From Capitulum mitella (lineage: Eukaryota > Arthropoda > Thecostraca > Pollicipedomorpha > Pollicipedidae): a stretch of 64,000 bases of DNA. Of this stretch, positions 22,861-34,349 are shown piece after piece. The first letter of the stretch is position 1. Every line of letters begins with the position of its first letter. The notes beneath the pieces are model-generated. The model was not told the origin of the DNA. It ran no database searches and saw only the letters and a list, made by a program, of their open reading frames with translations. The stretch spans positions 8,827,551 to 8,891,550 of the forward strand of contig CP099844.1 in NCBI GenBank assembly GCA_030062745.1. Direction: 5' to 3'. A program made the position numbers and the translations under genes.

Positions 22861-23384
22861 AGAGAATATTGCACCCACAACTGTCGATGAAAAGTGTCTT
22901 CGGCCTTAAGAGTACTTCAGTGACACGTGGACCCAACGTCACAGCTTTGCTTCCTGTTTGTCTGGCTTACGATAAACATTCAAGGCCACCTGAGCCGGTA
23001 ATTCTGAATAATCAGGTTTCCAACGCTTTTTATAGGCATGCGAAATGTTTCTCGTCCCCAATTTCAGGTATTATCATGTCCGTCTCTAATACTTTATGTC
23101 ACACACATGTCACGTATGTTACTGTATTGGTTACGCCAGATGCCTCGCGGTTTTCCTGAAACACCTCAACAAATTTTCACTTACCGCAAAGCAGCAGGCC
23201 AGCGCCAAAAGACAGAGAAAAGTGTGTCGAGTCATTCTTGAGTCTCACCCTGGAAAACCCAGGGAAAACCTGGAAAAATGAGAACAAACAGTGCTTAGAC
23301 ATACGCTCTTGATATTATCAACACTATAAGTTTATAAGGAGTGATGATTAGGCGATTAAGAAGTGATGACTTAAATTGTCATTT

Positions 23385-24311
23385 GAGCGTCCCCAGGGCT
23401 CGACCATCGGTTCGATTCCTCTTTATAAACGACATCGCTGGACACATCACCCATGGCCTCCTCATTTCATATGCTGACGACACCATGCACATAGACAGCG
23501 CGACCCCTGATGGATCAGGCTTAAATGTTCTGAAAACCAGACTGGAGCTCACCATGCGTGAACTCCAGTCATGGTTCAATGCCAACTCTCTAAAAATGAA
23601 TGGAAAGAGGACTGGCTTCCCACTCATTGGCTCGAAACAAACTTCTGAAAAGACAGGCGAACTTTCATTTCTCCATTGTTGGATCAGTCGTAAATGTTTC
23701 AAACAGCATCACAATTCTCGGTGTCGTGGTGGACCCGGGTCTGTCATGAGAAACGCACGTCTCACATGCTGCCAACAAATGTAAGGGCATTCTCATTCCT
23801 TTGAGCAGAATTCGGCATTATTTCCCGACAGAGGTTCTCAGAATTATCATCCAGGTTTACGTATTCCCACATCTCACATACTGTCTGCGTATGGGGTGAG
23901 GCGGCCAAGGAACAAACTGTGATCAATTCAAGAAGCTGTCAACTTTATGGCTTGTGTCATCACAGAAGCCACAAAATCTGGTCATATCACGACGGCGCCA
24001 AGTTCGCTTGGATGGCCGAAGATCAAAGCCCTGGCTGGGCATAGGGATGCCCTGAATTTATTCAAGGGCTGAAGGATGAGAGCTCTTCTTCCGAGACTCG
24101 TGCACCGTTTGTGCCCCGAGTAGCTGTGTCGGCCCGCCCGACGCGCGCCTCTGATCGTGGCAGCCTGCAGCCGCGTAAATGTATGCTCGCTACAACACAG
24201 AAGACCTTCCCCTATAGAGCGGCAGCGGCCCGGAACCGTTTGTCCACAGCTGCCGTCGCCGCCTCCACGCTCGGCGCGTTTAAGAACTTTATTAGGAAAC
24301 TTGATAACTGA
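23385..24311 (+). mobile_element. Decayed non-LTR retrotransposon, reverse transcriptase and C-terminus
   Basis: In order along the plus strand, and in shifting frames, are the RT-like PQGSTIGSI, FINDIAGHITHG, the catalytic-type YADD in ISYADDTMHIDS, LQSWFNANSLKMN, a thumb-like segment around 23800-23900 (ILIPLSRIRHYFPTEVLRII), and a C-terminal TTQKTFPYRAAAARNRL...FKNFIRKL. This order is that of CR1/Jockey-type elements. Frameshifts near 23420, after 23640 and further on, plus stops, show it is dead. No 5' half, endonuclease or clear 3' tail was found. Confidence 0.85.
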
Positions 24312-24822
24312 TCATCGTGACCGGCCCTTGTTCACCCTTTTTTTCATCATATCATTGAATTTCGAGCCCTTTTTAACCGGTGTTTTACATTTTCTGCATC
24401 ATGTCTTTATCTGTCATGTCATCGCAGGTTTCCAAAGCAGCTGTTTTCTCTGTGCTTAGTGCACTTGTGCTGCACAAGTTATATACTGACGAGAACAGCT
24501 AGAAAGCCATTTTTAATGGATGTGCTCAATACTGTGGCTATAACTATGGTTACGACTATAAGGCTTCAAGGTCAACTTGATGTCAGTTCAAAGCAAAATC
24601 ATAAATGTGCGGGACCATTGTGAGTAATAGTTAGACTGGGATTTAAATATGAATTCGCCACATAGTGTTGTAGCGAATATTGTTTTAGATGCATCGTCAA
24701 CGAAGTAGCATTACAATTATGACTATATTCTCTGAAATGACATCTTTAATCCGTGGTTCACTGACTAAGCTTTTGGGGTAGGAGTGATTAAAGCGCCACT
24801 TGATGTTATAAAAGCCCATTTT

Positions 24823-25058
24823 TTACTTTTGATATCAAACGACCCATTGACTAGCGTCTTCGCCCAAAAACTGATGCAACAATTTTTTGCATTATTAGCC
24901 TTTCAGTCAATTTGAAAGACATGGAAACATTGCGGTTATTTTTACTTTTTATATCATACGACCCATTTACAAGCATTTTTAGAAAAAAACTGCTGCGGCT
25001 ATTCTTCGCATTATCAGCCTTTCAATAGACTTTAAATCCATGAAAACATTGTGGGTTA
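24823..25058. repeat. Diverged 118-bp tandem duplication, 2 copies
   Basis: TTTACTTTTGATATCAAACG at 24823 and TTTACTTTTTATATCATACG at 24941 start two copies that remain alignable through GACCCATT, ACTG(A/C)TGC, GCATTAT(T/C)AGCCTTTCA and GAAA(A)CATTG. Confidence 0.75.
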
Positions 25059-28000
25059 AAGGCTATCAGAAGTCCACCGACGGCTAGCACCTGACTGGCT
25101 CTTAGCTATCTTGATGAGAAGAATACTTTTGTCGTGGACGAACGTTTTCTGAAGCCAGCCACGGTTTCCCTTATGTTTCATTGCTGTTTGACAAGTCAAA
25201 AAAGTCCCATCTATCTATGGTTTACGACGTCGAAGATAGAAGTAAGGCAAAGATATTTATTAGACGGTAATCTCACGCATTTTCTTCGGAATTTCACCAT
25301 ATGCCCCATAAGTCCAGCACATGGTATCAGCATGCTGCGCGCCATTGGGGCGCCATCCATCCCACTACCTCCTCCCCTCCCCTCGCAGCATCAGGTGCAC
25401 GGCGGACACCCGATCCCAGCGCCGTCAGGTGCACAAAAGACGTCAGGACGACAAATGACACCGGCCGCTGTCAGCCTGTACGGCGAGGACCGGGCCGTGC
25501 TCCAACAACAGCCTCGTTAGGACTTTCTCGTTGTGTTCTCTCGCCGCCGCCGGGCGGTGAATGCCGGCGACAGAGGAGCCGTCATCGGTGAGAAATTCCC
25601 TCGTCTGGCGCGGCCCGTGGGTGGTCCCGCCGGCCGGCGCGACCCGCCGGTCGCACTCCGCCGTCCCTCTCCGTCTTTTGTACATGAATAATAATGGTCA
25701 ACGCGGTGATCGAGCGCCGCGCCGCGACGAAGGCCCGCCGCAGCTGGTCCCCGCGTCACCGCCCCGCTCCGGACTCCGTCAGCCGAGACCCCGGGGGCCC
25801 GCAGAGGGGTCCGCGACGCTCCCCAGTCCGGTCCCGTACATCACGATTCGGTGCCGGGACGGCCGGGGTCCAGGGGTTCCGCGGCCAGGTCCGCGGCGCT
25901 GCGGTCCCGTCCCTGCTGTGCTGGGACACCTGAGTGATCCCTGTGCTGGAAATCGCTATTGTATTTCAGATTCCGCATTGCTGTAGGCAGCAGTCATGCC
26001 TAGTCTGCGTAGTGCTGAACACGCGAAATATGTGATGGCCAGCTGCTCCATTAATGAGCCCTTGCGTGTCTAAGCGTTCTTGAAAGTACGTCCTCGTTTT
26101 CTGCTCATAATGTCTCGCACCTCGGAAATGTACTGTAATAATTACACAGTAATGGGGGAAGAGTTGTTGAATCTAACAAGTGCGAATTTTAACGTTATTA
26201 CGGAGTCACGTCTGACTTCTGCATTACCTCATAACTTGGTAATGAGTCACGAAAAGTACAGGAGGAAGATCCATGAGCTGCATTTATACAACTTCATCTG
26301 GATGCGTCGTAAATAGACCTAATTTAGTGGAAATAGTTTCGTGCCTTCTTTAATGGAAACAGCAGCGCATAAACAACCTGAAAACGATCTACTGGAAATT
26401 GTTGTGCCCATCGTTGGATGGCAGACATAGTCAGATGAACTGGGATGTGATTTTGCTTCGCTCTTGTTTTTCGGGATTGTCCTCGGTATTAAAATGGTTA
26501 ACTTTGGTTTTCCTGCCCTTCCCCCCGCCACCCCTTTTGCCCCGTAGCTGCAGATGTTCTCGATCTCTGACCATTGCCAATGAACAACATCTGCAATACA
26601 ATGCACGGAAACTTATTGCAAACTTATTTTAAATCTGACAATGGAAGTTAAAGGTTGAGCCAATCTTTGACTTCATCTTCATCGGGATTAAAAAAAATCT
26701 GCGACTTTTTGTGCATTTGTCACTCACCGATATATGTCCAATTTCAAGAAAATCAGTCCGCAATCTCATATCATGAAAGCCGCACCAATGGCATTTGTGC
26801 AGCATTCACCAGAACTAACGTCACTTCTACAAACAAGTTGGACTTCTAATGAATCCCATTTGGGTAGGTTTCTGTTCAGTTAGACGAAGGAGGTCTTCTT
26901 CCAGGGCATGAACTTACATAGGAACCAGTTCACAAGGAAATAGGTCAAGCATTCCGGACACATCAGCGCAAGTAGAAAAGAATGTTACACGCGGGGAGAT
27001 AGATTAAGGCAAGTACCCCAATCCCGGAAAACCATTGTGGGTCAGACAAAAGAGAAAATTGCCAGACCTCCAGTGTATTGGTGATATGATGCCTTTAAAA
27101 AGTATATAAAATGGAACCGTTTTAAAAGAAAGTTGTTTCTGCCATGAAAGGTTCTTCCCTCTTCTCAATGCTTTTGTGTTATAACAGTATGACACGTTAT
27201 AACAGTGACACGTTGGCATTTATGTAGTTGGGACTTATTTGACAAACTGTTCGTTGGCAAATGTGAGAAAAGTGGGGGAGGACAAACACGCTCATTCCAT
27301 AAAGATAACGTTAAATTCCCCCAAAAGTGGGACACAGTCCATCCGTTGCCTTACCCCCGCCCCCCTCCGCCCCCACCCTGCCGTTCCTATGCCTATATGC
27401 GAAGACGTATTGCAAAGTATGATGCAAAATTTTATGTTTACGTTCTTCCGGCCCGAACTGTATTGCTTATTGCGTATTGGATTGTTTGTTGTTTTTTATT
27501 GCAAGAGGAAGTCCCCTTTACTTCCCAAGTAGTTGAGAACTACTGAGGCAGCTTGAGGGTGCATAATAAACACATGTTATCCAATAAATGCTATTGCAGC
27601 TTAGATTACGGCTTTGCCTATAACTTACATTTGACAATGATGCGCCAAAGATAATGTTTTAGAAACACATATACAATCAATATTTAAGAGAATATATTTT
27701 CATATTTGGTCAAGAGTTCAGAGGAATCTCAATACAACTGCAACGCAGTTTTTCACCAAATCTTAGTTAGATGCTGGTACATGGTTACACGCCGATAATT
27801 TCGTGCTAAGGGAAAGCCATTTGACCCTTCAGACCCTACCCTGTCCGTTCTTTGGAATGTAACACCGACAAACGAAGTCAAAAAAGACACCAATGATATG
27901 CATTTGTCGCTTGATTTCTTGACGTGTACAGATATAAAAGACAGGTGTGCGGGAACTCTTCTGTACTTGGGGCAGGGAGAAAAGAAGCATTTTGGGTCGG

Positions 28001-28504
28001 TTTCTCCAGTCAACACCCATAGCGTCAATGCTAAATTAAAAAAAGTTGGGGGACCGCTGCTCCCCGCCTGCTTCCCGCGCTCTTGTACAAAAAGCTTGCA
28101 GTATCGTTTCCACGTACGGGGATGAATGAAAATTTACTCCCAACGATGTCACAAGCGTACATGGACACATCAATCTCCACTTCTCTGACAGATCGGCGCA
28201 CCAGGCCAGCGGCGCAGTGAATCGTACCTGGAAAGCTGCGCCCGAGCTGCCGCAGCCGTTTCCGCCGGCGCCGCGCGTCTCCGCCGCGTCCGTCCGGAGC
28301 GCCGGTAGGCTGGAGGAGGTGGCCGCACGACGGGCCGCCGCGGCACACTGACCTCGGAGGCCCGCTGAGGCCGCGCGCGCGCCGCCGCCGCCACCGTGCG
28401 GGCCGCGCCGTAAACAGGTGACGCCGCGCGCCCGGCCGGCCGGCGCCCGGCGCGCCAGCCGACGCGGCGCCGGCCGGCCGGCGCGCCAAACGGCGCTGGA
28501 GCTG

Positions 28505-29045
28505 TTCAGCGGCCGCGCAGCGCGGTGGCTAAAGTCCTGACGAGACCGTCCAGCGGCCGAACAGCACGTCAGCTAAAGTCCTGACGAGGCCATCCGGTAA
28601 CTCAACAGCACGGAACAACAGTCCTGACGAGACTGCGTCCGAACAACACGGCAGCTCAAGTCCTGCCGAGGTCGTCCAGCGGCCGAACAGCACGTAGGCT
28701 AAAGTCCTGACGAGGCCGTCAGGTAGCTTAACAGCACGGGAACTACACTACCGATGAGGCCGTCCAGCGGCCGAACAGCACGTTAACTAAAGTCCTGACG
28801 AGGCCGTCCATCGGTTGAACATCACAGCAGCTTTAGGTTTTACGAGACCGTCCGTTAGCTAAACAGCACAGCAACTACAGTCCTGACGAGACCGTCCGGT
28901 CACTCAACAGGAAAGGAACTACAGTCCTGATAAGGCTGTCCAACGGCTAAACAGCACAGCAGCTGCAGGTTTTACGAGACTGTCCGTTAGTTGAACAGCA
29001 CAGCAGCTACAGTCCTGACGAAACTGTCCGCTAGTTGCACTGCGC
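28505..29045. repeat. ~44-bp tandem repeat, about 12 copies
   Basis: Units of the form CCGTCCAGCGGCCGAACAGC then ACG...CTAAAGTCCTGACGAGG recur about every 44 bases, with some shortened units (39 bp). Divergence increases to the right. The words CTGACGAGG and CTGATGAGG recur in the degenerate repeats at 41.8-42.1 kb. Confidence 0.85.
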
Positions 29046-29701
29046 AACAGCCAAAACTGCTCCAACTTGGTCCAGCGACATACGAGTTGCAAGGGAAAGC
29101 GTAGGTACCCCAAAATCTCGGTTTAGCTCTCAAAGTGCTCTGTCACTGGCCGTGCCTACTCGTCTACCATACGCACCGACGCTTCCTCTTTGCAAAAAAA
29201 AAACGGTTTTCTAAAATGACACAGATGGGGGAATACTCTCCTCACACCGATGAAGGCAAAACGTGCCTGGTTTTCTCAGAAATTAATGCAGTATGTTGGC
29301 TTGCATCAAGCTTCGTAGCCTGATTTTGCTATGAACGTCAAAACAGTTTCCTTCAGTCAAAACGGACCGGAAGCGTAGTTTGTTAAAAAAGTTACTCAAC
29401 ACTTCCTGGCAAGAGTGCCGCGAATCACTATGGCTCACGATATTTGGCCTGTGGATCACCTGGCAGCAGGCCAAAGAGGTTCATGCTGGCTGCTACACGG
29501 TTGTATCGTACCCTTGACAGCGCATCAAACTTTCGCCGCAAAATCAGCCGCTACCTGGCGCTGCGTGATCGGGCGTCATGGTCAGAAACCATGCAACATG
29601 CTCCACTCATCATGGCTCCAAGCTCTTTCATACTAACACAGGACGTGGATTCAGTTTACAAAAAACTGTTTTTGAAAATAGGCAGCCTTCTTTATGCCGG
29701 G

Positions 29702-29741
29702 GGAAACTATATGTATATATATACATGTGTGTGTGTGTGTT
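29702..29741. repeat. AT / TG microsatellite
   Basis: A short (TA)n run passing into (TG)n. Confidence 0.85.
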
Positions 29742-30014
29742 AATATATGCGCCCGCCGCTCCCTAACAGCCTGTAAGAGAACAATCCAATTTCTCTGCAA
29801 TACGTTCAAACGAATTTTTGGACCTCATTCACAATTAAGGTAGGTGCTTTAAAATCCAAACTATGTTGATGACAGCATCAGGAACGACAAACAGCGTTTT
29901 GCATTACATTTATAGGTCGTCTTTGTATCAGATATTTTGGGTAAGGATATCAGAAGTAAATGAAAACGAGACCCAAGAGTTTACAGCATACATTCATTCA
30001 CAACGAACTTTCCT

Positions 30015-30180
30015 ATAGCCGCCGCCGTGGCCTAGAGGCTGAGGAGCCGGACAACAGAGTTCGGTGCCCACGAGCACCCGTATTTGGCCCGAGGCGGAAA
30101 GCGTCAGCCGGTCGCCGGGCGGCCGTGTCGTTGGCGTTGCACGGCACAGTAAGCACTCTCCGGCGCCATCTGTTTGGTAC
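30015..30180 (+). mobile_element. tRNA-derived SINE copy (GC-rich variant)
   Basis: The head has an A-box-like TGGCCTAGAGGC and a weak B box GAGTTCGGTGCC. Then come TTTGGCCCGAGG and GCGTCAGCC, shared with the SINE at 3.2 kb. Confidence 0.5.
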
Positions 30181-30636
30181 CTAAAGTAAAATTATTCTAC
30201 GTTTGGGAACACCTGGGTGGCGGGGTCAGGGTCCAGCAACAAACTAAGCTTACCATGGACGCTGATCCCAATGCATCTCACTTCGCCACATTCGGGCTTA
30301 ACTTGTTAAGAAGATCTCCGTACCAATGGTGATCCAAAAGTCAAACAGAATAATGCATTTCATAATATATACCCCTTTTTGGACTTTTACGAATCCTTAC
30401 CGTCTGAAGGGACTTAAAACATTCATCTTAAGTTTTTAAATGTTTTGAAAACGCCAGAAAACCCAATTAAACAACTCATGGTGACGCCAAAAACCAAGAA
30501 TGTGGAAGAAGGAGAGGGATCTTGGGATCTTGATGTTTTGTAGTTCGCTCAGAGATGTTTAAATTGGAACTATTTCCGCTACTATACCTCCTATATGGCT
30601 CATAAACCGACGTTATGTTGAACTTTATGTATTATA

Positions 30637-30641
30637 CACTC

Positions 30642-30682
<41 letters not shown>
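30637..30682. repeat. TA microsatellite
   Basis: An almost pure (TA)n run of about 40 bases. Confidence 0.95.
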
Positions 30683-31049
30683 GTTAACATAACATCCAAA
30701 ATGGCAGTCGCCATTGTCGGTGCCAGGAGTCTGAAAGATGAGGGTAGATTGGTCTATTTTCACATAGCTATTATTCTTATTCTTCATAGCGTAAACGGTG
30801 CATCAGCGTTTACCGCGAGCGATAGGCGCAAACCCGCTTCTCACAATATGTATGGTTTACATACAACAACATATACTACATGAAAATGTTGCCAAACGGC
30901 TTAAGTCTTTGGAGTCGGTTTGTATGAAACTTAGTTCCACGGAGTGGTGCACTGAATGCCCATGTTTAGTCCACTAGATCCGCCCTTGCTTTCACAGTTC
31001 CGCTCTTTGTGTCAAAATGAATCAAGAATCGCATCGTGTCGGTATGATG

Positions 31050-31235
31050 CGTCGGTAGTTCAGTTGATAGAACTTCTCTCCCTACCCCGGCAATGAGGGT
31101 TCGAGTTGCTTGGGCGCTAGCTGTTTCTTCCGCAGGCCCCTTGGCAATTGAGCTATGGAAGAAGACACTGGCAACCGAGCCCTTGTTGTTCAAGATGACA
31201 CGTTAAACTTTCGCCTTAGAATGTTGCCATTAACC
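31050..31235 (+). mobile_element. tRNA-derived SINE copy
   Basis: A-box-like TAGTTCAGTTGA, B-box GGGTTCGAGTTG, and a tail GACACGTTAAACTTTCGCC that aligns with the tail of the 3.2-kb copy. It does not form a clean tRNA acceptor stem, so it is not a functional tRNA gene. Confidence 0.6.
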
Positions 31236-32609
31236 TGAAACTCCGCGGTTGGGTGTAAAAATCAGAGCCCGCTATACAAGTACAGCTCGGTGCGTGCTCT
31301 AATCCTAAGGAACCCTATCAAAACATTCAAAAGAAATGCATTAAAAAGTGAAGAATTATGCACGGAAATTGTTGCGATATCCTTTCATGAACTGTGAAAT
31401 CTGTTGAAGGGCTTAAGATGAATTATCTACATAAAATGAAACACGTCCCATGTTAGCGTAGATGAGAATCATTAAAAATACGTACGAACTGATTCATGCC
31501 ATGGTATTTTAGCTCGTCCGTTTCTCCCTCTCATAACTCTCTACAGACGAGAGGGGTGGTTGCCACCTTCCTGACGGTTTTTTTTATATGCTGCCATCGA
31601 AAGGCTCTCTTCAGGAGCCTGAAATTTGTATCTTGTCTGCAACAGTTAACCTACACCTAGCTAGTCTATATTATGTTATCAAAGTAGTAAACTTTATATC
31701 CCACTGGCAACTTTTAGATGAAACAATTATTGCAAGATATTGTCAGGTCAACGATTATAACTTCATTTTCGAGGGCTTGCGGCCAGTTCTCTTAGATTTG
31801 AGCTATGCCTTGTCTTCTTTCTCAGAATTTTTGCGAGATATGGAGGATATTTTCGATGCAGGCTTGTTTGGTGTATAACAACATATCAGATTGTGAAATG
31901 TCGGTGATGTTCCTCAGGTCAAATCATTTTAAGCCTGTGCTTTTTGACACGGACTTCAGTAATAATAACCTGATTCTGATTTATTCATTAATAATGATAG
32001 TCTGCTGATGATCCAGCATGGCGCATTTCCACAGTTCGTTCGAAAACAGGCGAAGACCAGGAGTTTGGGAAGCCTTCACCTTTCACCAAAAGCATTTTTT
32101 TGAGAAAAGAGGGCGTAAAGAGCCTCTCAAAGTTAAAACTTCCTATTGGAAATCGGGAATCATCTGGAGCATTACTTGAAAGAAAACGCGGAAAAAGAAA
32201 AACGCAGTCCGCTTTCCGGACCCGCCGCCGGGAAAACGTCAACTTTTTGTCCGCATTTTTTCGAAGCATTTACCAAGCGATTGGCTGGCGCCCGATGAGA
32301 CACAAGACTTGATTGAAGATTAGATGCCTCAGTCAAGGGGCAGCGCGTCTTAAGTCACAGAGAAACAATTATGTTCCGTCTCTCCTTTGGTTTTGATATA
32401 AACTGAAGAAATCTTATCAACCTCTCCGATGTGTCCAGTTTGGTTCACAGTGATTAGTTCCAAGACTTCTGAAAGTACTAACTGCAGTTTAATTTCTTGA
32501 TTTAAAAGCACAATGCAAATTTTCGCTCATTTGAATCGGTACTATGAGAACCGGCGCGACCGATACTTTGCCGCCATCTGTTATCCGACTTTACACTCGA
32601 TGTTTTCAG

Positions 32610-32734
32610 ATTCTCCGCTAGAGGCGCTGACACCACCAAGCACTTGATAGACCACACCTACCTTGTAATTCGGCTGGAATTCCCCGCCGGGTGTCGCGAG
32701 CCGACCACGCATGCAGAGGAATGTCTATCTCCAG
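32610..32734 (+). CDS. Candidate exon, FN3-like strand segment of a possible Ig/FN3/DB protein
   Basis: The acceptor is CTCGATGTTTTCAG and the donor is CCAG|GTCAGT. The only open frame enters in phase 2 and leaves in phase 1, reading FSARGADTTKHLIDHTYLVI and ending REPTTHAEECLSP. The leaving phase is exactly what the next candidate exon (33072) needs. The T-rich/TYLVIRL pattern is compatible with the last strands of a fibronectin type III domain, but that is a weak match. Upstream exons were not found. Confidence 0.4.
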
Positions 32735-33071
32735 GTCAGTGGGAGCAAGTCAACGGCCCCCAGTTTGCGAGTCGGCCAACAGATGGCAACAGCGTTGATG
32801 GCGATTTATTGAGGCTGGGACCTCGATCAGGGAGAGTCGCTGGTGCAGGGTTGCAGCAGCAGGTAAATATAGGCCATGGGACCATGCAAAGTGATGGGCG
32901 TTCTCGTCAACGGGAACAATACCAATGAAATGACGTGAAAACCAGGAGGAGGCAAGAAAACTAATAACAGACGAGGCATTAATCGTGCCATACATTGTGA
33001 GAAATACATCTTATCTGCAAGCTTTGAGCTTCTAAGTTTTTCGTTCTGGAATGCCGCACAAGAAAATCCAG

Positions 33072-33325
33072 TGGCAAGGACGATTAGCGGATCCGACAAA
33101 CCACCCCCCATGGAGGCCTGCTGCCGGATTGGTCGGGACTATCTTGAGGACGGATGCCCGTTCCCGATGCTGTTTGTGGACAGCATCAGCCGGACCGTCT
33201 GTCAACGGTACTCGCCGCGTTTCGGCAGCAGCAGATCGAACGTCTGTGAATGGTACTGCCGAGGCAGCAGTGAGCTTGTGTTACAGTCGCGTTACATTGG
33301 ACGGGATGTGTGGAGATGCCTTCAG
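33072..33325 (+). CDS. Candidate exon, cysteine-rich (DB-module-like)
   Basis: The acceptor is AAAATCCAG and the donor is a weak CAG|GTAGAG. In phase with the exon at 32610 it reads VARTISGSDKPPPMEACC, a Cys-rich stretch, then NVCEWYCRG and IGRDVWRCLQ. It has seven Cys in about 85 residues. A CC pair after a Pro-rich linker that follows an FN3-like segment is the layout of Ig/FN3/DB-module proteins (nematode igdb genes and arthropod relatives). The family call is inference. If not spliced, the frame would stop 16 codons later. Confidence 0.4.
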
Positions 33326-33629
33326 GTAGAGTTGGATCAGAGTGCATTCAGATTCCATTTGTTGCAGTTGATGTGAGCTCCTAAAATATCGTGGCGGAAC
33401 CACCAGATTAAATTCCTCTTTGCCGCTGACACAGATGACGCTGAGGTGTGAGTGTAATACTGAACTGCAATCCGGCAAAAGGCTACCGAACGGCGGAGTC
33501 TTTTATTTTATTGTGAAAGCGTTTCAATCCGAAACTGAGCTGTGTTTGAAGCTGTGCATGCGCTACGATGATGTCAACATTGGATTTCGAAAAAAAAAAC
33601 GGAATGCATTTTATGATGCGCAGCCAAAG

Positions 33630-33760
33630 GGTCCGACCCCCTCAGGCCCGCATTTTTTGTGAAAATCATTGTACATCGTCTTCCCAGTAGACGGTTTTTG
33701 TATCACTCAAATTCACACTGAGCTCCCCCTTTGTGAAAATCCTTGCTGCGCCCCTGTTAA
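33630..33760. other. Possible repeat fragment with two TTTGTGAAAATC words
   Basis: CATTTTTTGTGAAAATCATT (near 33650) and CCCCCTTTGTGAAAATCCTT (near 33725), followed by GCTGCGCCCCTG, resemble a dispersed repeat end seen widely in invertebrate DNA. No full element could be delimited. Confidence 0.3.
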
Positions 33761-34296
33761 AAACTATGAAAATTGCCTTCCCTTATAAGCCAAACTCCCT
33801 ACAATCAATATGTTAAGTGTTCACGACACGCCACGATAACATTCAAGGGTGATCAGATTTCTGCGTCGCACTTTGGATTGGCGTTCTGCTCGAGCGAAGA
33901 TGTATGTCACATACTTCATGCTACTTCAAGACCTCAGTCGTCGACGGCTTGCGGTTTTCCCCAACTCTAGCTGCATCTTCCGCTGTCCTTACATTTCCGA
34001 AAAACAATGCGAGCTGAACTCTGTGCTATTGCGTGTACCGAGCACACCTGTCGTTATGTGATTCGCATCCGTGGCAGAATGACGTCATGACCTCGGACAA
34101 TCATGTCTTTCCACAGGATCAAATGATGTGCCTGTTACGGTGTTCTGTGCGACCTCGGCTGTCTCTGGTCACGACCGGGATGTCCGCATGATGTTATCCA
34201 GAACAGAACAGAACAGGTCGATTGTGAGATCAGTCCCGGAAACGTGCGTCCTGGTAATGTATATCTGTCAACTTGACTTTTCTTCTGTGGGACCAG

Positions 34297-34349
34297 TCGG
34301 CTTGTCCATGGCTTTGTTGCTGCTGATGCTGCTCACTCTCGTGACTTAA
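34297..34349 (+). CDS. Candidate C-terminal exon with hydrophobic tail
   Basis: The acceptor is ACTTTTCTTCTGTGGGACCAG, which is a good polypyrimidine tract. The frame entered in phase 1 reads GLSMALLLLMLLTLVT then TAA at 34347. An end like this is typical of a GPI-anchor signal or a terminal membrane segment. It could close the candidate gene at 32.6-33.3 kb, but the exon that would link them (phase 0 in, phase 1 out) was not identified. Confidence 0.3.

Larger units (their letters stand above)
13057..23384. other. Region upstream of ZP gene 1, no firm gene
   Basis: The missing first exon(s) and promoter of ZP gene 1 should lie here or further upstream (before 37 kb), but no signal-peptide exon with a phase-0 donor could be identified. 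The region holds a CT microsatellite, a 20-bp array, GC-rich islands (14.5-15.5, 16.66-17.2, 18.1-18.6, 20.9-22.16 kb), a poly-C tract at 16.19 kb, a CA tract at 19.2 kb, a 37-bp array and a purine-rich tract. A 130-codon plus frame at 20411-20803 is unrecognised. Confidence 0.5.
24312..32609. other. Long stretch without a firm gene
   Basis: It holds a 118-bp duplication, GC-rich islands (25.38-25.93 and 28.19-28.5 kb), the 44-bp array, AT/TG and TA microsatellites and SINE copies at 30.0 and 31.05 kb. Several 60-100 codon frames exist but none shows a domain. Earlier exons of the possible FN3/DB gene at 32.6 kb could be hidden here. Confidence 0.5.

Noticed and set aside
31050..31120. Functional tRNA gene
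   Set aside because: Same reasoning: promoter boxes without a clean cloverleaf, followed by SINE tail.
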